Positions 35,810-44,848 of a stretch of 64,000 nucleotides of DNA are shown here, one piece after another. The DNA lies in contig CANMCF010000019.1 in the NCBI GenBank assembly GCA_947496215.1, positions 1 through 64,000 on the forward strand, given 5' to 3'. Every line of letters begins with the position of its first letter. Position 1 is the first letter of the stretch. Both the position numbers and the translations under genes were made by a program. The notes under the pieces were generated by a model. The model searched no databases, was not told where the DNA came from, and saw nothing but the letters and a program-made list of their open reading frames with translations. Source of the DNA: an uncultured Bizionia sp. GTDB taxonomy: Bacteria > Bacteroidota > Bacteroidia > Flavobacteriales > Flavobacteriaceae.

Positions 35810-36046
35810 TTATTCCGAATATAATTGTCCCCTATGTGGTTTCAATGCATCTCTAACGGGTTTCATCTCGTTTTCATTGACTACCATAAAAGCTATGGCG
35901 TGAACATTGCTCATAGCTTGGAAACCAGTAATGTCAAGTTTCAGATTTTCAATGGATATGTATTCCTTTAGGTGAATCTCATGATGCTCTGCAATTTTCA
36001 ACGCATCTGGACCTCTAAAATCCCAAATTAATTTCAATTTACGCAT
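35810..36046 (-). CDS. Small conserved-looking hypothetical protein
   Basis: 78 residues, cytosolic: LKLIWDFRGPDALKIAEHHE, then NVHAIAFMVVNENEMKPVRD and KPHRGQLYSE. The pattern suggests one small alpha/beta domain with conserved histidines, but I cannot name a family. It overlaps the upstream SRPBCC gene by eight bases and ends three bases before the acetyltransferase start, so the three are translationally coupled. Confidence 0.7.
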   Translation of the reverse strand: MRKLKLIWDFRGPDALKIAEHHEIHLKEYISIENLKLDITGFQAMSNVHAIAFMVVNENEMKPVRDALKPHRGQLYSE

Positions 36047-36494
36047 CTAATACGGAGATTCCTTTTTCAGCAAAATTTTTAAAGTCATTCAGATATTTCA
36101 TAGATTGTTTCTTAAAAGTTCCTGGCATGATCAAAGTCATCATTCGCATCATGAAATTGGTAGCGATGAACTCACTTTTAGATGTCCATTTCGTATGGCC
36201 TTTTGGTGTGCTGCTAAAGTAGTTTTTTTGAATGTTGTGCATTCCTTTGGTATCATAGTTCATATGAAACTCATTGGGTAGGTCAACGTGTACTATGGTT
36301 TCGGTAAGAGACATTTTTCTTTTTCCAAAAGTATAGTTCAATTGCATTTTTGCGCCAGTTTTCCCTGGGCTTCCAGAAAGATGTTCGAAACTGGTCAAAC
36401 CGCGTTGCCAATACTTCATGTTGTCATGGTTGTCCAGTTTTTTTATAAACGATTCTATAGGTAGTTCAATAATGATTTCTGAGGTGTATTTCAT
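36039..36494 (-). CDS. SRPBCC-family lipid/ligand-binding protein
   Basis: I start it at ATG 36494 (KYTSEIIIELPIESFIKKLD), because the extra 17 residues upstream do not form a plausible signal. The 151-residue product has the START/SRPBCC pattern: a first strand with ELPIESFIKKL, NMKYWQRGLTSFEHL, GAKMQLNYTFGKRKM and a C-terminal long helix MKYLNDFKNFAEKG. Such proteins bind hydrophobic ligands in the cytosol. It leads the SRPBCC, 78-residue protein, acetyltransferase cluster. Confidence 0.8.
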   Translation of the reverse strand: MKYTSEIIIELPIESFIKKLDNHDNMKYWQRGLTSFEHLSGSPGKTGAKMQLNYTFGKRKMSLTETIVHVDLPNEFHMNYDTKGMHNIQKNYFSSTPKGHTKWTSKSEFIATNFMMRMMTLIMPGTFKKQSMKYLNDFKNFAEKGISVLDA

Positions 36495-36718
36495 ATAAAT
36501 AGAAATAATTTTAAAGTAAGTTAAAAAAAAAAACAATATTATCATTTAAAGTGCCGTCCAATTAGATTTTTTTTCGACAAAAGGGTGTTTTTTGGCAGTG
36601 CATTTTTACAAGATTGATGGATTATCTTACAATGACCTTTTCCTAATGGTAGATGACTATTATGATTTACTTGTTTTTAGTTACACTAAATAAACTTTTG
36701 GATCGTTAACCATTGTAC

Positions 36719-36748
36719 TTGTATTCTAGCCTAATATTATTATTTTTG
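36719..36748 (+). promoter_or_regulatory. Promoter of the chaperone operon
   Basis: TTG at 36719-36721, a 19-base spacer and TATTTTTG at 36741-36748, 29 bases upstream of the first parvulin gene. Confidence 0.7.
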
Positions 36749-36777
36749 CAACTATTGTGAAAAAATAAAAAGAAATT

Positions 36778-38703
36778 ATGAAAATAAAATTTTTGTTATG
36801 TTTTTTAGGTGTGTTCATCACACAATTGTCTATTGCTCAAAATGAAGAAAGAGACATTCTTTTTACAATTGAAGATGCACCTGTCTATGCTTCCGAGTTT
36901 GTAAGGGTGTACAATAAGAATCTGGAGTTGGTTAAAGACGAATCTCAAAAGAATGTAGATGGGTATTTGGAACTTTTCATTAATTACAAATTAAAATTGC
37001 AAGAAGCAAAAGCCCTTGGTTTGGATAAGAAGAAAACTTACTTGAGGGAATTTGAAAGTTACAAGAAGCAGCTATCCAAAAACTACTTGACCGATACTAA
37101 GGTTACCAATGCCTTGGTAAAGGAGGCCTATGAAAGAATGGGATACGAGGTCGATGCCAGCCACATATTGGTTAGGGTAGATGAAAATGCCATTCCACAA
37201 GATACATTGAAAGCCTATAACAAAGTCTTGAAATTGAGGGATCGTGTCTTGAAAGAAGGCTATAAGGCAGTACAGACGGATGTCCATAATGGAAAGACCG
37301 TTTTTGCAGAAGATTTGGGATATTTTTCAGCATTCAAAATGGTTTACGATTTTGAAAATGTAGCCTTTAAAACCAATGTGGGAGAGGTGTCACAGCCATT
37401 TAGAACACGCTTTGGATTCCATATACTTACAGTACTGGACAAGAGAACATCAAGAGGGCAAGTTACCGTGGCTCATATTATGATCAAGGACGATGAGACG
37501 AAAATCAATGAGATATACAAGCGCATAGAGCAAGGTGAGGATTTCGAGGAGTTGGCCAAACAATTTTCCGAAGACAAGAGTTCATCTGGCAAAGGTGGAA
37601 AGTTAAAGCCATTTTCGGGAGGGGAATTAAGTTCTCGAAAATTTGAAGATGTGGCATTTGGATTGAATGAGAAGGAAATGTCAAAACCATTTAAAAGCGA
37701 ATTTGGATGGCATATTTTAAAGGTCTATGAAAAAAGACAGAGACAGGATTTGGAAAACGTAAAAACCCAATTGGAGACAAAGATAAAACGAGACTCTCGT
37801 TCCAAGTTGATTAACACGTCACGAGTGAATACCTTAAAAGAACGTTACGACATTGTGGAAACGAAGGCAGTTATCCCTTATTTTACATCCATTTTAAATA
37901 ACACCTATTTTCAAGGAAGATGGTCTTTGCCTGAAAGTTTTGAAGGAGATAGACCATTGTTGAAAATTCAAGACAAGCAATTGACTACTAAACATTTTGG
38001 ACAGTTCTTGGTTAACAGCCAAAGAAAGCGAGCTGAAAAAAAACCTTTTAAGGATATCGTTGAGCACAATTATAAGCTTTTCGTGGAAAATGAATTGTTG
38101 AAGTACCAAGAGGAGAATTTGGAAAACGAAAATGAAGACTATGCCCAAATACTAGGGGAATATAGAGATGGTTTGTTGTTGTTCGACCTGATGGAAACAG
38201 AAATATGGAATGCAGCAAAAACGGATTCGGTAGCATTGAAGAGTTATTACGAGGAAAACAAGGCAGGGTATTTCTTCAAAGAGCGCATAGATGCCATAGT
38301 AGCCTCCTCTGCTAAGAAGAGCAATATAAAAAAGGTAGCAAAACTTTTGAAGGCAGGAAAAGACATAGATGAAATCAAATCAGCCATAAACACCAACGGC
38401 AAGGTGAATGTTAGTTTTACTGAAGGCGTTATGGATGAGAAGCATCAAGCATTGCCAAAGAAGATCAAGTTCAAAAGAGGAGTTTCCAAAGTACATAAGC
38501 ACAATGGGGCCTACATCGTGGTAAAAGCTAAAGATGTGTTGCCAGTGACGCAAAAGACCTTTGAAGAAACAAAAGGAAAGGTAATAAGTGATTATCAAGC
38601 AGTAAAAGAAGAAAACTGGTTAAAGGAACTATCCAGAAAATATACCGTTAAAGTAGATGAGATGGTGTTGGACAAAGTGAAAGCAGAAATCAAAAAGCAA
38701 TAG
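36778..38703 (+). CDS. Periplasmic peptidylprolyl isomerase, two parvulin domains
   Basis: 641 residues with a signal peptide (IKFLLCFLGVFITQLSIAQ). Two PpiC-type rotamase domains occur in tandem: ASHILVRVDE to FHILTVLDKR (about 125-225) and VAHIMIKDDE to WHILKVYEKR (about 230-320). The C-terminal half is helical and chaperone-like, ending in a third weak parvulin-like stretch. It heads a run of three such proteins, consistent with periplasmic folding of outer-membrane proteins. Confidence 0.93.
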   Translation: MKIKFLLCFLGVFITQLSIAQNEERDILFTIEDAPVYASEFVRVYNKNLELVKDESQKNVDGYLELFINYKLKLQEAKALGLDKKKTYLREFESYKKQLSKNYLTDTKVTNALVKEAYERMGYEVDASHILVRVDENAIPQDTLKAYNKVLKLRDRVLKEGYKAVQTDVHNGKTVFAEDLGYFSAFKMVYDFENVAFKTNVGEVSQPFRTRFGFHILTVLDKRTSRGQVTVAHIMIKDDETKINEIYKRIEQGEDFEELAKQFSEDKSSSGKGGKLKPFSGGELSSRKFEDVAFGLNEKEMSKPFKSEFGWHILKVYEKRQRQDLENVKTQLETKIKRDSRSKLINTSRVNTLKERYDIVETKAVIPYFTSILNNTYFQGRWSLPESFEGDRPLLKIQDKQLTTKHFGQFLVNSQRKRAEKKPFKDIVEHNYKLFVENELLKYQEENLENENEDYAQILGEYRDGLLLFDLMETEIWNAAKTDSVALKSYYEENKAGYFFKERIDAIVASSAKKSNIKKVAKLLKAGKDIDEIKSAINTNGKVNVSFTEGVMDEKHQALPKKIKFKRGVSKVHKHNGAYIVVKAKDVLPVTQKTFEETKGKVISDYQAVKEENWLKELSRKYTVKVDEMVLDKVKAEIKKQ

Positions 38704-38705
38704 TC

Positions 38706-39554
38706 ATAAAAAAAATAACATTCATATCGTTACTGTCATTACTTGTATCCTGTGAGTACTTCAAACCAACTGTGGAAGAGAATACCGTGGCTAGGGTAAA
38801 CGATGTGTTTTTGTATGAAGAAGACATCTTGGCGGTTTTGCCTGAAAACTACAGTGAGGAAGATAGCATTATTATGGTTGGGGATATGGTTAACCGCTGG
38901 GCTACGAAACAATTATTGGTCAACGGCGCCAAATTGAATTTGAAGGAAGACACCCAAAAGGAGTTCAACAAATTGGTGGAGCAATATAAAAGCGACTTGT
39001 ATAGCAAAGCATATTTGGAAGCCTTGGTCTACAAGAATCTTGATACTTTGGTTTCAGTGGAGGAAGCAGCATCCTATTATGAAAAAAACAAGGAAGCTTT
39101 TAAGTTGAACGAAGAACTGATAAAACTCAGGTACATAGACTTGGATGACAATAGGCAAGATTTGGAAGATTTGAAATCAAAATTCAGGCGTTTCGAAGCG
39201 GAAGACAAAAAAGAATTGGATTCCATTTCAATTCAATTCAAATCCTATTCCTTGAATGATTCTGTTTGGGTTCGTTTAAATCAGGTGGTAACCAAAATCC
39301 CGGTAATCAATCAAGAAAACAAAGAAGAACTGTTAAAAAAATCTAATTTTATACAGCTCAAAGATTCATTAGGATTATATTTGGTGCAGATTAATGATGT
39401 TCTACTAAGAAATAGTATTGCACCTTTGGAGTATGTGAAGCCTACGATAGACCAAATAGTGGTAAACAGACGTAAGTTAGAGCTTATTACCAAGTTAAAA
39501 AAAGACATTACAAAAGATGCCATTAAAAATAAACAATTTGAAATTTATAATTAA
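38706..39554 (+). CDS. Lipoprotein with SurA/PpiC-like chaperone fold, start codon unusual
   Basis: The frame is open upstream of the first GTG (38772) and encodes a textbook lipoprotein signal, KKITFISLLSLLVSC, preceded by ATA at 38706, three bases after the previous stop. A GTG start would remove the whole signal. I therefore extend to 38706 and treat the start as ATA or a mutated ATG. The ~282-residue protein has the SurA N-terminal pattern (VARVNDVFLYEEDI) and a long helical middle, but no clear rotamase active site. The stop lies inside the next gene's signal region (38-base overlap if ATG 39517 is used). Confidence 0.75.
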   Translation: MKKITFISLLSLLVSCEYFKPTVEENTVARVNDVFLYEEDILAVLPENYSEEDSIIMVGDMVNRWATKQLLVNGAKLNLKEDTQKEFNKLVEQYKSDLYSKAYLEALVYKNLDTLVSVEEAASYYEKNKEAFKLNEELIKLRYIDLDDNRQDLEDLKSKFRRFEAEDKKELDSISIQFKSYSLNDSVWVRLNQVVTKIPVINQENKEELLKKSNFIQLKDSLGLYLVQINDVLLRNSIAPLEYVKPTIDQIVVNRRKLELITKLKKDITKDAIKNKQFEIYN

Positions 39555-40962
39555 TTTGAAACACCTCATAGCACTAAGCTTAATCTTTTTTGTAGCAAAT
39601 GGAATAATTGCACAAGAAATCATAGAAGACACTCCACAAGAAAAAGAAACAGATAGCGTGCAACCATTCAGTGTGAAAAAGATAGACGGTGTTGCAGCGG
39701 TGGTAGGAGATTACATTATATTGGATTCGGATGTGGATACGATGATCTCACAGTTGAGGGCACAAGGAGCAGATCTTTCAAATTTCACGAGATGCCAATT
39801 GTTTGGGAAACTCTTGGAAGACAAATTATATGCGCACCAAGCTGTACAAGATAGTATTGTTGTTAGCGATGCCGAAATACGTTCCTATGTAAACCAGCAA
39901 ATCGAGCAGTTCAAGCTACAATTCAATGGTTCTTTGGATGAAGTTTTGAAATTCTATAAAAAGGAAGATGAGAAAAGTCTTAGGGAGGAAATGATGGAGC
40001 TCAACAGAACGAATAAGTTGGCTTCGGAAATGCAAAAGAAGATTGTCGAGGAAATTGAAGTGACGCCAGAAGAAGTACGTCAATTCTTCAACAGGATACC
40101 CGAAGACGAGCGACCAACCTTCGGAACTGAACTAAAGGTCTCTCAAATCATCATTGAGCCCAAGGTAAGTGGACAAGAAAAGCAAAAAGTAATAGATCAA
40201 CTCAAAGGCTTCAAAAGGGATGTCGAAGAAAATGGAGCGAACTTCCGTTCGAAGGCCGTTTTGTATACGGACGATCCAGGATCCAAGAAAACGGGAGGAT
40301 TGTACACCTTGAATAGAAACCGTCCAAGAATGGCAAAGGAATTCAGGGAAGTAGCATTTTCTTTGCAAGAAGGAGAAATCTCAGAACCGTTTAAAACCGA
40401 ATTTGGATATCACATCATCTTTTTGGAGAAAATTAGAGGACAGGAGTATGATGTACGACATATATTGCTAATACCAGAAGTATCCAGCACTGCCATAAAG
40501 GAAGCAAAGGAAAAGTTGGAAGACATAAGGAAAAACATCGTGGATGGCAACATTTCCTTTGCAGACGCTGCAAGAGAGTCCAGTGATGAGGTGAAAACAA
40601 AATATCAAGGAGGACAACTGATAAACCCAGCGACTCAAGATTACAATTTCGAACTGACGAAGATGGATCCTGAGTTGTATGGACAAATTCAAAGTTTGAA
40701 AGACGGAGAGATATCCAGCGTAATCCCAGATCAAGATAGAACAGGAAATGTGAAATTCAAGTTATTGAGCATTACCGATAGAATAGAAGACCATAAAGCG
40801 GATTACTCCAGAGATTATTTGAAAATAAAGGAACTGGCATTGGATGAAAAGCGCATAAAAGCTATAGATAAATGGCAAGACGAGATAATAAAAGACACTT
40901 ACATTAAAATAAGTGGAGGTTATAGAGATTGTGATTTCAATAGTAATTGGTTAAAAAAATAA
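39517..40962 (+). CDS. SurA-like periplasmic chaperone/peptidylprolyl isomerase
   Basis: 481 residues from ATG 39517. The signal peptide core is LIALSLIFFVANGIIAQ. A TTG at 39556, two bases after the previous stop, is an alternative start that gives a more compact signal. The SurA N-terminal domain (KKIDGVAAVVGDYIILDSDV) is followed by two PPIase domains: VSQIIIEPKV to YHIIFLEKIRG and VRHILLIPEV to about 380. It is the likely OMP chaperone of this strain. Ten bases separate it from the moxR-type gene. Confidence 0.93.
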   Translation: MPLKINNLKFIINLKHLIALSLIFFVANGIIAQEIIEDTPQEKETDSVQPFSVKKIDGVAAVVGDYIILDSDVDTMISQLRAQGADLSNFTRCQLFGKLLEDKLYAHQAVQDSIVVSDAEIRSYVNQQIEQFKLQFNGSLDEVLKFYKKEDEKSLREEMMELNRTNKLASEMQKKIVEEIEVTPEEVRQFFNRIPEDERPTFGTELKVSQIIIEPKVSGQEKQKVIDQLKGFKRDVEENGANFRSKAVLYTDDPGSKKTGGLYTLNRNRPRMAKEFREVAFSLQEGEISEPFKTEFGYHIIFLEKIRGQEYDVRHILLIPEVSSTAIKEAKEKLEDIRKNIVDGNISFADAARESSDEVKTKYQGGQLINPATQDYNFELTKMDPELYGQIQSLKDGEISSVIPDQDRTGNVKFKLLSITDRIEDHKADYSRDYLKIKELALDEKRIKAIDKWQDEIIKDTYIKISGGYRDCDFNSNWLKK

Positions 40963-40972
40963 AACATAGCGA

Positions 40973-41926
40973 ATGTCAGACGTAGCAGCAGTAAATCAAC
41001 TGGTAAAAAAGTATAATGACTTAAGACAAGAAATAGCTAAAGTTATAGTCGGACAAGACGACGTGGTCAATCAAATATTAATTTCCATCTTTTCAGGAGG
41101 ACATGCCTTGTTGATAGGTGTCCCTGGTCTTGCAAAGACATTGATGGTAAATACCATTGCACAAGCATTGGGATTGGATTTTAAACGTATACAGTTTACA
41201 CCGGATTTAATGCCTAGTGACATATTGGGGAGTGAAATTCTTGATGAAAGTAGAAATTTCAAATTTATAAAGGGACCAATATTCGCCAACATCATTTTGG
41301 CAGATGAGATAAATCGTACACCTCCTAAAACACAGGCTGCCTTGTTGGAAGCAATGCAGGAAAGAGCCATAACGGTTGCAGGACACCATTATAAGTTGGA
41401 TTTGCCATATTTTGTCTTGGCTACCCAGAATCCGATAGAGCAGGAGGGAACTTATCCTCTTCCAGAAGCACAACTGGATCGTTTCATGTTTGCGATAAAC
41501 TTGGATTATCCATCGTTTAAAGAAGAAGTTGAAGTTGTCAAAGCAACAACAAGTGATGCGAAACCAATAATAAATTCATTGTTCACAGCTAAGGAAATCA
41601 TAGATTTTCAACAATTGATTCGTCGTATTCCAGTAGCAGACAACGTCATAGAATATGCCGTTACCATGGTTGGAAAAACAAGACCAAAAAGTGATGCAGC
41701 TTCGGACTTGGTGAAAAACTACGTGGACTGGGGAGCAGGGCCAAGAGCTTCACAAAACTTGATTTTGGCAGCAAAGACACACGCGGCCATAAATGGAAAG
41801 TTTTCTCCAGACATAGAAAATGTACAAGCTGTGGCAACAAGTATTCTACGTCATAGAATGATCAAAAACTACAAAGCCGAAGCAGAAGGAGTAACGGAAG
41901 AAGAGATCATCAAATCTCTTTTTTAA
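40973..41926 (+). CDS. MoxR-family AAA ATPase
   Basis: 317 residues with Walker A GVPGLAKT (49-56), Walker B IILADEIN (108-114) and the MoxR hallmark ATQNPIEQEGTYPLPEAQLDRF. These ATPases act as chaperones that insert cofactors or activate von Willebrand-type proteins, often next to DUF58 and VWA genes. None of those follow here, because a 426-base gap comes next. The gene sits ten bases behind the SurA-like gene, so it is co-transcribed with the folding operon. Confidence 0.95.
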   Translation: MSDVAAVNQLVKKYNDLRQEIAKVIVGQDDVVNQILISIFSGGHALLIGVPGLAKTLMVNTIAQALGLDFKRIQFTPDLMPSDILGSEILDESRNFKFIKGPIFANIILADEINRTPPKTQAALLEAMQERAITVAGHHYKLDLPYFVLATQNPIEQEGTYPLPEAQLDRFMFAINLDYPSFKEEVEVVKATTSDAKPIINSLFTAKEIIDFQQLIRRIPVADNVIEYAVTMVGKTRPKSDAASDLVKNYVDWGAGPRASQNLILAAKTHAAINGKFSPDIENVQAVATSILRHRMIKNYKAEAEGVTEEEIIKSLF

Positions 41927-42301
41927 GTAAAACCATTTTCATTTTGAATAGGCCCATTAATAGTAGAATGGCTTTTCGAATTACATAATGAATGAGATTT
42001 GTATGAAGGTTTTGTGAGCTTTAAATGTTGATCATTCAAAAATATATGGACATTCTCGATGTCATTTAGATCAAACGTTTTTTTCAAAGAATAGAGATTA
42101 GCTATCGTTAAATGATAAAATATTATAATTGAAAGGACTTCTTTTTACAAAACGAGAGAGATTGACCTTGTTAATTTAATATTTTTTTAATTGTAAATTT
42201 ATCATATTGGTAAATTTTAATCAAAAAAACTCTTATTTTTTGATTTATTCTCAAGTATTTTTCATATTCATTATATATTTTTTAAATTCTCAATAATTTT
42301 G

Positions 42302-42309
42302 TAAATTTG
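42302..42309 (+). promoter_or_regulatory. -7 box of aconitase gene in long intergenic gap
   Basis: TAAATTTG fits the TAnnTTTG consensus, 44 bases upstream of the aconitase ATG. I see no good TTG partner at the usual distance. The rest of the 41927-42352 gap is very AT-rich and shows no gene or strong hairpin. Confidence 0.55.
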
Positions 42310-42352
42310 CGAAACTTAAAAAGAACAAGTTTAATCTTAAACATTTTACTAT

Positions 42353-44620
42353 ATGGCATTCGATATCGATATGATAAAAAAGGTTTACGATCAAATGACG
42401 GAACGTGTTGATGCAGCACGTAAGGTCGTTGGTAAGCCGTTAACACTTTCAGAAAAAATATTATATAATCACCTATGGGATGGTACGCCAACCAAAGCCT
42501 TTGAAAGAGGGAAGGATTATGTGGATTTTGCACCAGATCGTATCGCATGTCAAGATGCAACTGCACAAATGGCATTATTGCAATTCATGCAAGCAGGAAA
42601 GAGTAAAGTAGCAGTACCTACGACCGTGCATTGTGATCACTTGATACAAGCAAAGGAAGGAGCTACCGTGGATTTAAGAAATGCGAACGACATAAGCAGC
42701 GAGGTATTTAACTTTTTGGAATCCGTATCCAATAAATATGGAATAGGTTTCTGGAAACCGGGAGCAGGGATTATTCACCAAGTGGTATTGGAAAACTATG
42801 CGTTTCCAGGTGGAATGATGATAGGAACCGATTCTCATACGGTTAATGCAGGAGGATTGGGTATGGTAGCCATTGGAGTTGGTGGAGCAGATGCAGTAGA
42901 TGTAATGGCAGGAATGGCTTGGGAATTGAAATTTCCTAAATTGATAGGAGTGAAGTTGACTGGTAGTTTGTCTGGTTGGACTGCTCCGAAGGATGTTATT
43001 TTGAAAGTGGCAGAGATTCTTACCGTAAAAGGAGGAACTGGTGCCATAGTAGAATATTTTGGACCAGGAGCTACAGCAATGTCTTGTACTGGGAAGGGAA
43101 CCATTTGTAACATGGGAGCAGAAATTGGAGCTACGACTTCCACTTTCGGATACGATGAATCCATGGAGCGTTATCTACGTTCTACGGAAAGAGCAGATGT
43201 TGCAGATGCTGCAAACAATGTGAAAGAGTATCTTACTGCAGATGCAGAAGTATATGCCAACCCAGAACAATACTTCGATCAAGTAATCGAAATCAACCTA
43301 TCGGAATTGGGACCTTTGCTAAACGGACCATTCACTCCAGATCTATCAACGCCAGTTGGTAGCGATATGACAGAGAAGGCAAAAGCCAACGATTGGCCGA
43401 TAAATGTGGAATGGGGGCTGATCGGATCTTGTACGAACTCTTCCTATGAAGATTTGTCAAGAGCGTCTTCCATAGCACAACAAGCCTTGGACAAAGGATT
43501 GAAAATGAAAGCAGAGCTAGGAATCAATCCTGGATCTGAGCAAGTAAGATATACGGCAGACAGAGATGGTATCCTTGGTATATTTGAAAAGTTGGATGCA
43601 AAGATATTCACCAATGCATGTGGACCATGTATTGGTCAATGGGCAAGATACAGTGACCCGAAGAATGCTCCAAAAAACAGCATCGTGCATTCGTTCAATA
43701 GAAACTTTGCAAAGAGAGCAGATGGAAACCCAAATACCCATGCTTTTGTTGCATCACCAGAATTGACGGCAGCAATAGCTATCTCTGGACGTTTGGATTT
43801 CAATCCGTTGAAAGATAAGTTGATAAACGAAGAAGGACAAGAAGTAATGTTTGAAGAGCCTACAGGATGGGAATTGCCTCCAAAGGGATTTGATGTAAAG
43901 GACAATGGATATTTGGCTCCAGTGGCAGATGGAAGCAATGTGGAAGTAAATGTGAGCCCTACTTCTGAAAGATTGGAGTTACTTACACCTTTTGAGCCAA
44001 TTGGAAATAAGATAGAAGGAGCCAAACTATTGATAAAGGCATTTGGAAAGTGTACGACAGACCATATTTCCATGGCTGGTCCATGGTTGCGTTTTAGAGG
44101 TCACTTGGATAACATTTCCAATAACTGTTTAATTGGAGCTGTCAATGCATTTGGGAAAAAGACCAATTTTGTAAAAAACCAAATCACCGGAGAATTTGGA
44201 GGAGTGCCAGATACAGCAAGGGCCTACAAAGCGGAAGGAGTTAGAACAATCGTAGTGGGAGACCATAACTATGGGGAAGGATCTTCAAGAGAGCATGCAG
44301 CGATGGAACCAAGGCATTTGGGAGTTGCAGCCGTAATAGTAAAGTCATTTGCTAGAATTCATGAAACAAACCTTAAGAAACAAGGGATGTTGGGATTGAC
44401 TTTTGCCAACGAGAGCGATTATGATTTAATTCAAGAAGATGACACTTTCAACTTTACGGATTTAAATGTATTTGCACCAGGTAAGCAATTGACTTTGGAA
44501 GTTGTGCATACAGACGGAAGCAAAGATGTCATTATGCTAAATCATACATATAACCAGTCTCAAATAGAATGGTACAATGAAGGTTCTGCATTAAACCTAA
44601 TTAAAAAGGAAAACGCTTAA
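42353..44620 (+). CDS. acn: Aconitate hydratase (mitochondrial-type)
   Basis: 755 residues, the length of the mitochondrial-like aconitases. It isomerises citrate to isocitrate with a 4Fe-4S cluster in the TCA cycle. Cluster cysteines are in [11 protein letters not shown] and [10 protein letters not shown]. Substrate-site motifs include [34 protein letters not shown] [12 protein letters not shown] and [19 protein letters not shown]. The gene is monocistronic, with a terminator at 44676. Confidence 0.97.
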   Translation: MAFDIDMIKKVYDQMTERVDAARKVVGKPLTLSEKILYNHLWDGTPTKAFERGKDYVDFAPDRIACQDATAQMALLQFMQAGKSKVAVPTTVHCDHLIQAKEGATVDLRNANDISSEVFNFLESVSNKYGIGFWKPGAGIIHQVVLENYAFPGGMMIGTDSHTVNAGGLGMVAIGVGGADAVDVMAGMAWELKFPKLIGVKLTGSLSGWTAPKDVILKVAEILTVKGGTGAIVEYFGPGATAMSCTGKGTICNMGAEIGATTSTFGYDESMERYLRSTERADVADAANNVKEYLTADAEVYANPEQYFDQVIEINLSELGPLLNGPFTPDLSTPVGSDMTEKAKANDWPINVEWGLIGSCTNSSYEDLSRASSIAQQALDKGLKMKAELGINPGSEQVRYTADRDGILGIFEKLDAKIFTNACGPCIGQWARYSDPKNAPKNSIVHSFNRNFAKRADGNPNTHAFVASPELTAAIAISGRLDFNPLKDKLINEEGQEVMFEEPTGWELPPKGFDVKDNGYLAPVADGSNVEVNVSPTSERLELLTPFEPIGNKIEGAKLLIKAFGKCTTDHISMAGPWLRFRGHLDNISNNCLIGAVNAFGKKTNFVKNQITGEFGGVPDTARAYKAEGVRTIVVGDHNYGEGSSREHAAMEPRHLGVAAVIVKSFARIHETNLKKQGMLGLTFANESDYDLIQEDDTFNFTDLNVFAPGKQLTLEVVHTDGSKDVIMLNHTYNQSQIEWYNEGSALNLIKKENA

Positions 44621-44675
44621 TATCATTGTAAAGCAATATTTATCCACGTTGGCATATTAGCCGTGGAACTCTTAA

Positions 44676-44703
44676 AAAACCATTCAAGAAATTGAATGGT
44701 TTT
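44676..44703 (+). terminator. Terminator of aconitase gene
   Basis: Stem AAAACCATTCAA with TTGAATGGTTTT and a 4-base loop, followed by T-rich sequence. Confidence 0.88.
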
Positions 44704-44758
44704 TGTTTTTATAAGAAGCTTTGAGAGAATTGTAGTGTTTTTGATTTTTAGTTTTTTA

Positions 44759-44803
44759 GGGTGAAAATACCTGTGCTATTTGGGATAATACCTCCGTGCT
44801 TTT
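44759..44803 (+). promoter_or_regulatory. Tandem direct-repeat operator candidate upstream of metalloprotease gene
   Basis: Two adjacent imperfect copies of about 23 bases: GGGTGAAAATACCTGTGC (from 44759) and GGGATAATACCTCCGTGC (from 44782), each followed by a T-rich tail. They are spaced a little over two helical turns apart and sit 45 bases before the ATG at 44849, between the aconitase terminator and the gene, which fits a binding site for a dimeric activator. No promoter consensus was found. Confidence 0.5.
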
Positions 44804-44848
44804 TCTTCAGTTAACCCATAATTTTATGCTAAACAAAAGGATAAAGTT

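Noticed and set aside
42000..42350. Possible small RNA in the aconitase upstream gap
   Set aside because: AT-rich with no convincing hairpin or promoter pair apart from the aconitase -7 box.
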